A program made the position numbers and the translations under genes. Shown here piece after piece: positions 48,101 to 57,100 of a stretch of DNA of 64,000 bases (position 1 is its first letter; the number at the start of each line of letters is the position of its first letter). This stretch comes from Acanthaster planci (taxonomy: Eukaryota > Echinodermata > Asteroidea > Valvatida > Acanthasteridae): positions 721,851 to 785,850 of the forward strand of contig NW_019091396.1 in the NCBI RefSeq assembly GCF_001949145.1, given 5' to 3'. A model generated the notes under the pieces. That model saw only the letters and a list, made by a program, of their open reading frames with translations, was not told where the DNA came from and searched no databases.

Positions 48101-51100
48101 AAAACCATGAAGCAACCTAGAGTACGGAAATGTTCTGTTCTTGGACGAGACTTGGCTAAAAGGATTCAGAAAAAAAAGCAGCCAGAATTAGAAACCACAC
48201 AAACTACAAATGACCATGTAATCTTCATATCAGTGCAAACGTGTATATGGACAGTACATGTACCGGTGCATTCCTCATGTGCACATGTACAGTACATGTA
48301 CCGGTGCATTCCTCATGTGCACATGTACAGTAGATGTACATGTAATTGTGCATTTACCATGTCTATATGTACAGGATATTTAAGAACGACGTAGGATGTT
48401 TATAAGTCAGCCAAAGCTCTCACAAAAAGCACACTTTTGAGCAGTTTTGTACTTCTTTGCAATATGGCCAACACTGTCAGTGTTCTGGAAAAATGCAATA
48501 TTATTTTGAGAAAATTATAATTAATGATTTCTAAATGCCCGAACTGTACATCTGTTTTCCCAAATTTTTGTTAGCCAACTTAGCACATACATGTATGGCT
48601 TCATTGTCATGGGATTGCTGACAAATTGCCTACTTTTCCGTAATTATTGCATACTAATTACTGTTAAATATTGCATACTAATTACTGGTACACCATGCAC
48701 CTTCTGTGAAATTTTGTGTGCATGCTTGACCCTGGACAAACTAACCAGCTGCTGGTACATGTATAGTGTACAGTGCATGCTTCGTGTAGTTCATTAAAAG
48801 CACCCACAGGCCATACAAACCTCCCTCTGTGTACATGTACAGCTCAGATGGTACAATGTACCACATAATGCATCCAAAAATGCAAGTAATGGTATATACT
48901 ATATGTCAGTTGTTTTTCACAAATTTCAAAGCTGCCATAACATACAACATACATGTACCAGGTCCGAAAGCAGGTAATACGCATGTGTAGTACAAAATCC
49001 AACATGCTGCTATCTGGTAATTCCCCTATCACTGATTTCTGGGAAATATTTTTGGTTTCCGAGACAATTTCAGGAGTAAATAATACCAGAATACTAGTAC
49101 ATGTATCTTATTCCCCTCAGAGGGGAGGGGTCTGAGGTGGTAAGGGAGGGATACATGTACCTGTCTCATTACCTAACCCTTCCTTGCAAGCAAAAGTAAT
49201 ATCAATCAATACAAGGTGGAAAACGCCATCATCCACAAGACCAGCTTGATTCAGGTTTCCTGGTCACCTTTGGACATTTTTGACGGGCCGAGTTTGGAGC
49301 AGGGGACAGATCAATAACCTGCCAACAGAAGCGCAATGATTCGACAAACATTTCAAGCATTAAAGATTGTCGGTTCGCGGTGGGCCGGGATCATTTTCTC
49401 TGGATGCGGACTGGGATGAGGTCAGTCTCAGCTTCACTGAGCTGCCCAATGTGGCATGCAGGTATGCTACGGCAAAGGGTGCAGCTTGGCATGGGCAACA
49501 ACCCTGGACCAATTCAGCCCATACTCTTTAACCCCAAAAATGTTAAACTCCAGGAAAACCAAAATCCCCCTCCCAGACACTCCAAGTCTTCTTGCAAAAA
49601 CTGGCACGATTGCAAGCGTCTGTTTACAATGTCAAATGCACAAACACGTGTACACGGTACATTCTCCATCTTCAAGTTGACTGAATGAGCCGCAAAAGAC
49701 AAAGACAATGCCCCTACGAGTACAGACAGTCTTTGCTGTGTCCCACCTCCATGATTAATGCTACGGCACTCGCCTGCACCTGCACTCTACCGCACATTCG
49801 ATTGAGTCGGCGATGCGTGTTACAGAACCTGCACAAACATGTTGATGCACAACCCTAGCCAAGACAGTCGACAACAAATACTTCTAACTGGGGAAGAGGG
49901 GTAGGGAGAGGATTAAATGCCTGTGTGGGGTACATCGCCACGTAATTTCCTAAGTGTGCACGCAGCTCTTGATTCACATTTCTAGGTGTTCTGGTTCATT
50001 TTTCATGACAGATGGATTGCCTGCAGTGGCTCTCTGCTCTGACAGGATCACACTATTTACAGCATGGGAGAAATTGTAAATTCACACAGAAAAAGTACAG
50101 TACAAGACCATGGCATGCATACATACATATACTGAAACATGTTTGGGTATACATTGTACCCATACATGAGTAATTCCAGAAATTAGGCGTCCATTTTTTT
50201 TCGTGTCCCTGTTACATCTAACATATGATTTTGTAAATTCAGAACACATTTTCTAATTTCCATGAGTGGTGAATTAATGCAAATTACCTGCCAAACAAAC
50301 AGCAATAGTTTGAAATCAATTCCAGTGATATTTCCATGTCAAATAACAAAGGTCAGATGTAACAGGGACACAAAAATGTAACACTTTAGGAGCCCTAATT
50401 TCAGGAATTACCCACATGCACCTGTCACTGTTTATACATGTACATACACGTACATGTGTATGTACACAGCCCCTCTACCGTGTGTTGCTGATGTGTATTG
50501 GGATTCATAAAGCACTTCTTGTACCGGTAATGGCAGACAATCAGACAGATAACCAAAAAAAAGAATGCACACATACATGTATGTACGTTTAAGTGTTCCT
50601 GGACATTTAATTAAATTTGGGCTGTGCTTAACAATTGATTTTTTGCGTAATCTTGGCCAATTCCACTGATGGCACCATGGGAATGGACAGCGAGTAAATG
50701 GGAGTTCCGTCAGCTGTGGCATGGTACATATACATGTACATTACATGTGTGTAAACTGTATAGGTCCACTCCTCTTTCTATCAACTTCTTGCTAGTTTTG
50801 CATAGTAAAATGGACCAGTCGTTTTGTTTGCAATGTTTCCCCTATTACAAATTTCTGCAGGGGTTTTACCAACCAAAAACATTTCTGTGAGCATTTTTTC
50901 AAGCACTCTGTAATCTGAATGAAATGTCCACACAGAGCACTTTACCTTCTTAGAAAGTTGTTCTTTTCTTTCGCAGTCAAAATAGCCACAACAAAATCTG
51001 CAGATACATGTTAATGCACCTGTCAGTTTTGACAATGCAGTGTACATGTAAATTTGCAATATTTTATTGACTTCTTTCAAAACAGAAATCGCTCTCCGGT

Positions 51101-54100
51101 CTCAATCCAGTTATAAGCTCCATACTGATACTCGAGGAACAGGCTGTGGAAGGCTGAAAAATGCTAAACCATTAGTGAAACACTGCTGACACGATGGTAA
51201 CATACAACTACATGCTTTGTTTTGTGCCATTAAGTATAAACCAGTACCTGGACCTCCGAAGTAGACATGTATCAAATATTTCCCTCATTTTCACGAACAC
51301 GTAAGGGTGCATGTACAATAGGGAGTGGTTAACAGTCTGTGGTGAACGCTTTTGATAAACTGTGAAAAACAATGGCTGACCCTCTTCATTTTCTTTCGTG
51401 CTCTTTTTTGGGGAGTTGTCAAAGGAAGGGTACACTGTACGTTTGTACACATTTATAAAATAATTTTATTTTAAATGGTAGGCCTGAGATTATAATTTGG
51501 AACCGTACTTTACTTTTCAAAACTTGTTTCTTTTGTTACTGACAAGGTAATGACCTGGAAAAGCTTCGAAGTTCACATAAAAATAAACTATCAAGTTGTT
51601 TATCTTTGATATGTGTTCGGAGTTCAAGTGGATCCAATCACAAACACTGCACAAAGGAACAGGTAACTCCATAAGTTCCAAAAAATAAAACTGAATACAA
51701 ATGAGAACGGGGGCTTCCTTGTACGTGCATTCAACATCTGTGATTAAGAAATGAAATGCCAGGGACAGTCTCTTTGATTTTCATGAACTACATGTAAGTC
51801 AGCTTGCCTGCTTGTGTATACATGTACATGTACGTGTAACCAGCAGATGGCTTCCAACTTGCCCGCCATTCTGCTTATTTACCATACGTGGTTTACTCAC
51901 ACAGTTGTCTGTTGGACTTCTGGAATGCACACCAATATACTGGTGTACATACACCTTATTTGTCACAGGTGAACAATGTTAAACCTTTCAACTAAGCGCT
52001 TGGTTCGGTTACCGGTATGTTCAACGTTTCTGAAGAAAGCGGTGCAGACCCCACAAAAAGCCTGGAGGGTTTCAAGGAACATGTGAGGTCTAGGTGTACC
52101 AATATGTGTGGAGATGGCCAATAATGTACATGTTGGCTGCGTGTCTCATTTGTTGGCAATGCCGACATCAACCAAAGTTTAAATGAAATGGGATTGCTAC
52201 TGTCCGGTCATAACCAAGCAGACAATCACTAAATGTAAAATAAAAAGACCAATCTGGTGTGCCCGTTTGCCTTCACTTCTTTCATCAAGGATTAATGGGC
52301 AAAGACATCAGGAGCTCCATAACCGGTATCTTCACAAAATGGTACGGGCAAGACACCTCATCAGAGACATCAATGACGAACGTACCCCCCACAAATATAA
52401 ATGAGCACTGCACACGTAGAGCATGTCGCCTAGTGACAGCCCTCAAGTCAGACTGGCAACATCACTCCATTCAGCAGGATCAAAATGTTGGCAGAGAAGC
52501 ACCTCCATGAACATGTACGCACATGTCATCCATGCACGATCGTGCTATGCGGCTGCAGCCAAAGAAAATTACTTTCCTCATAGAGCCTCAGGCTTTTCTG
52601 TTTCCATGGTTATGCTGCACTATCATGGCATGTAGATACACACATAATACTCTACCTAATCGCAGAGTACTTAAAGTGATTCTTTCAAAGTACCAGTGCT
52701 TTAAAGTCTACAATAACCTGGAACGAGCAATGCATTTTGTACTGAGAACTGCGCACATGTGGATTAGCATCACTTCAACAACTGTGAACCAGAACATGAA
52801 TACTGAAAAATCTTCTTTTTTTTTCTTTTTGGTTAGGGTTAATGGTGAAAAGTTCCACTTGACATTTTGGTTTAAATTGACTACGTGTAAATGTGCCAGG
52901 ATCTAACTGTATCCAATTAAATGCTCTTAGTACATGCACCATCAGAAAAGATAGCAGGAATCCAGTGAACATGCTGTCCATACAGGTCGTACAGAATAAC
53001 GATGAGCAGGTCTTGCCTTACCAAACCCTTCAAAATTCTCAAAAAGCATTAAATCTCCAACCACCCATTTGATCCCCCCCCAAAAAAAATATTCAAGAGA
53101 AAAGTGTCTTTTGTTCGTCAGTCAGTCACAAGAAAATTCACCCACAAATTGCTCACAGATGCTCTATGGCTGTCTGCAATCAACCTCAACCTACCTTTTT
53201 GTACGTTGTTTCACCAAGGGTGTCCACTCGTCTGTGGCCGATTTTCTTCTGTCTAGGAGTTGTGGGCCCCTCTCCCGGGGGACTCTGTGATCAAGAAAGC
53301 AGAAATTGACAAAATCATCAAGGAGTAAATGCTGTCCTTTTTTTCTTCATGATTTGTGATTTCCTTAGTAGGTTGAGAAGTGTTTTTAGGCAACATACTT
53401 CAATAAAAAAGACACAAGAAGGTGTTCATAGTGGTTTTTGTTTTGCTGAAAATGTTGCACAAATACACTGTAACTTTCATTCAAATCTTGTTCATCAACA
53501 CTGCAAAGAGCCTCTATTTTCATGCATGAAGCCAGCAAGAATGCTTCATGCCCAAGGGGGTGATTGCCAACTGCCCCTAAGCACCACAGATTGACAATAT
53601 TTGTCATCTTTTGGTATTTTAAGGGGAAAAAGTTGACAGAACACAACTGGAAATCTGATACTTACGCTACCATCCATGGTTCCCCCTTTGCTTTTGTATT
53701 TCGATGAACCTGTTTTAACTGGAAACCAAAAAAACAACGGATGAAAAGGTTTGAAGGCAAAAGGGCAGAGCATACAGTGACAAGTAACAAGCGCTCAAGA
53801 ACAAATATACTGCAGGGTACCTGAACATTTTCTTCTTTCCTCGCACTGCCAACGACTGGAATACACAGGGTCATCGATGATGCTGTGTACAGCCCTTTTC
53901 TAAACACTTTTATGGTTGCTCATAAACCCAAATCCATCTGCATCTTTTACTTAGGATTTTAGATTGATTTTCTTTTTACATTTCTGTGACTGTTTATTCT
54001 ACTTTACTTATCAATTTAAATATCAATGATTCCCTTTGTGATGTGTTTGTACCTGTTGTTGGTTTACACGTTCTACTATTTCGTTTTACAAATTAGCATT

Positions 54101-57100
54101 TTTACCTTTTGTTTTTAAGGTTTTCATGTTTTTTTCATCATTTTCATCATTTGAACCACTTTTGTGTAACTCTTGTTTTCATGATTTCTTGTCTGTACGT
54201 GTACATGTAGTTTCATTTTTATTTGGGAGTGAATTTCACATTGAACACGGTTGCCTTTAAACAATTAAATTAATTAAGTAAATAAATGTTAGGGCATAGT
54301 GATTATCAGATTATACGGGTGGAGGTTGGGGTATAATGTTTATCAGGTACATGTATGTTAAAGCGTAGCTGTGATCACTTTGTTTTAATATCTACCTTCA
54401 AAATGCACCTTTGTGTCTCATGTAACCGTCATGTCCACTCTCTTTTCCCTACAATGTATTTCAAAGGGCACTTTACCTCCTTTTGGTTTTTATGCCAATG
54501 AGTATTTCCATATTTATGAGCAAAACTGGGATGTCATCCCAGGAGGAAATTCCTCAGTTACATTGGTTTGTGTATTAAGTCCTGCATTCATGTATTTACA
54601 GATTCTGCCAAAGTACTTTCTCTTCTTTGTTGACTCCTTCCTGTTTATGTGCAGAGAAATGAGCAAGAATCAATCCTTTTCTCTGAAATGTTTCCAGTAA
54701 GTAAATTTGGGGTTTACAATTTCAACAGAAAAACCTATGCACATACATGTCTTCCCTTGATGACATCGCAGCAACAGTACCTTCAGTTGTCCAGGAAGGC
54801 ACGGATAATTTTAAGTGGTTCAAAAAATGCATTTTTCAATGCGTTTTACCAAGTAAATGTAGGACTGTCAAAGAGTTTTCATACATTGAAGAGTGCGACA
54901 TTGCAGAAACATCCCTCCACTATCCTGCATGTCCTATGTCCAGAGTCCAATTTCACGGTTTTACAAACTTTAATCAGTGCAGAATTTTCCACTCTCAGAA
55001 CTGGCCTAGAAAGAAGTCAGCAGCCCAGCAAAGCGTACAGCACACTCACCAGTAACATTTGCCAGCAGTAAAATAAACAAAAAGGGCAATTATTGAAAGC
55101 TCATTAAATGTTTCTCTTCAAGCAGCTTGGGAAATTTGTTGTCAAGGTAAAATGTTTAGCCAACAGTTTTAAGCAATCATTAGAGAAATTCAGTCCTAGC
55201 CTCCTAGGTTGATTCTGTAAATGTTATGCAGTGTACAGGTACATGTACATGTATATCTAAATGTACATACATGTACTGTACATGTACATGGACCTACTCT
55301 TCAATGCAAAAATTATAAGGCCCCTCCCTTAAAGCTTTATCTCATTTACAGATCCATGTACATGTACACTGTAACCCTGAACATGTACATGTACATGTAT
55401 GTCTGTAATGCACATTCAGCAAGCACATGTATATCACTGACTGCAATTGTCAAGGTTTGATGTCAGTACAAAGACCCCTGATGTACTGAGCGAGCGTCAC
55501 ACCTACATGTACACCAGAGACATGGACCTGTCTGTAGCATACATGTGTGCAGTACACATGAAGAGGCCTACATATATACAAGCACACAATACATGTACAT
55601 GTACAGTGTCACGTCATGTGCACAGACAAGATTGTAGGGCACATTTCTGCATAATGTTGCACTTCACATGAATGCATGTATCTATCCATTCATGTACGTG
55701 TACATTTAACCTGTAACTGCACCACTGGTGATGGCCTTTTCATGTTTGCAAATGTATATGTACTGCACTTTGAATAATTCCATGTGGTTACAGCATTACC
55801 ATGTTCTTTTTTTAATTTCTCTTGTATATGTCCGGTATGTATAAGTAGTTATCAATATTCAAATGATTTTACAGTATACAGTACAACATGGCTCACCAAC
55901 AAATGGATTTAGGCACTGCACATAACATTTCAAGTGATTCAATCTTATCCCATTGGTGTGTAAATCTGTATCAAAATTAAAGGGTTGAGGAATTCAGGTT
56001 TAACTTGTTTGTGTGTACATGTACATACATGTGCGCGTACCTGGTACCAGTACGAATACTGAATTGTCTGAGAATATATGACAATTAAAGAATCCTGGGT
56101 GAATTTTTTAATGCACTCTTTGTGCAACTTTACATGTACATGTATACTCTTCTTCAATGAATGAAAATTATTAAAAAATTTTCTTGTACACTTATTTAGT
56201 TCATAGGGAAGCCAATAACGGTGCTGCTCAGTTTATGCTTTTTTCTATTCAAATTGAGAAATTTCCTCAATTTGCTCATAAAAAGCATTAAGCCTAGTTT
56301 CCATGAGGTCATTTGTAACAAAGACAGTCCGCAAGACGTGAAGACGCAGACACGAACAGAAGAGATGGTGCATGACATCATTCCACCCAAAAACTGAAAC
56401 AAAATGGTGTCCCAAACTCCATGATTTTTTGCAGAAAACACCCTTTAAGATTGACTGCACCACCTCATAACGCCAAACTCCGGTTTTATGCATTTTACTG
56501 ATGGTCAACTACATGTATTTAGTTCATCATAAGGGTGTAATATCTAAGCATTGAGAAGAAAATGGGCAAAATTCGTGGAACTAAGCGCGAGGGACATTGA
56601 TGCACGCCAGTCATGCCAGCATGCGTGTTTATATGGGGCTACCATAGCTACTCGACGCAGACCTTCAGCAAAGTTAAACTTGGCTAAACTTTGCTAATCA
56701 TTCGCGGGCTCATTTGCATTTGTCTGCATTGTCAGCAACACCATTTGGCACGTTTCTGTGCATACATGTATGTACATGTATGTCCATGTTGAAGTGTGCA
56801 TTGTGATTGCATTGCTCTCTGCGTTTCTTACATGTACGTCGATATGGAAATCAGGCTTTACAAAGAAAGGGTTGCTCATTGGCTTATTGTCATGTACAGT
56901 AATCACCAAAGAAAAAGACATTTCTAACAGCAAAATACCACTATATAAATCCTGCAGTTTTTTGGACACAAATAATGCAACATTGAGGATTTCTTTGGAT
57001 GACATCACAGACTTGATCATGAATATGGATACTCACACTGGCATTTATGCTAAAGAGGCACAGATACTTGTGCCTTTTAAAATAGTGAGACAAAAACATG

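Larger units (their letters stand above)
47013..53194 (-). other. PIP5K1 intron 3 (6.2 kb)
   Basis: Phase 0, donor AAG|GTAGGT. Holds a 38-bp tandem repeat (48252-48365), the second GGGTNATTCC MITE (50168-50413) and scattered TACATGTA. No gene recognised. Confidence 0.8.

Noticed and set aside
54649..55071. 140-codon frame with an overlapping 102-codon frame
   Set aside because: No recognisable domain, and the two frames overlap without either looking protein-like in composition.
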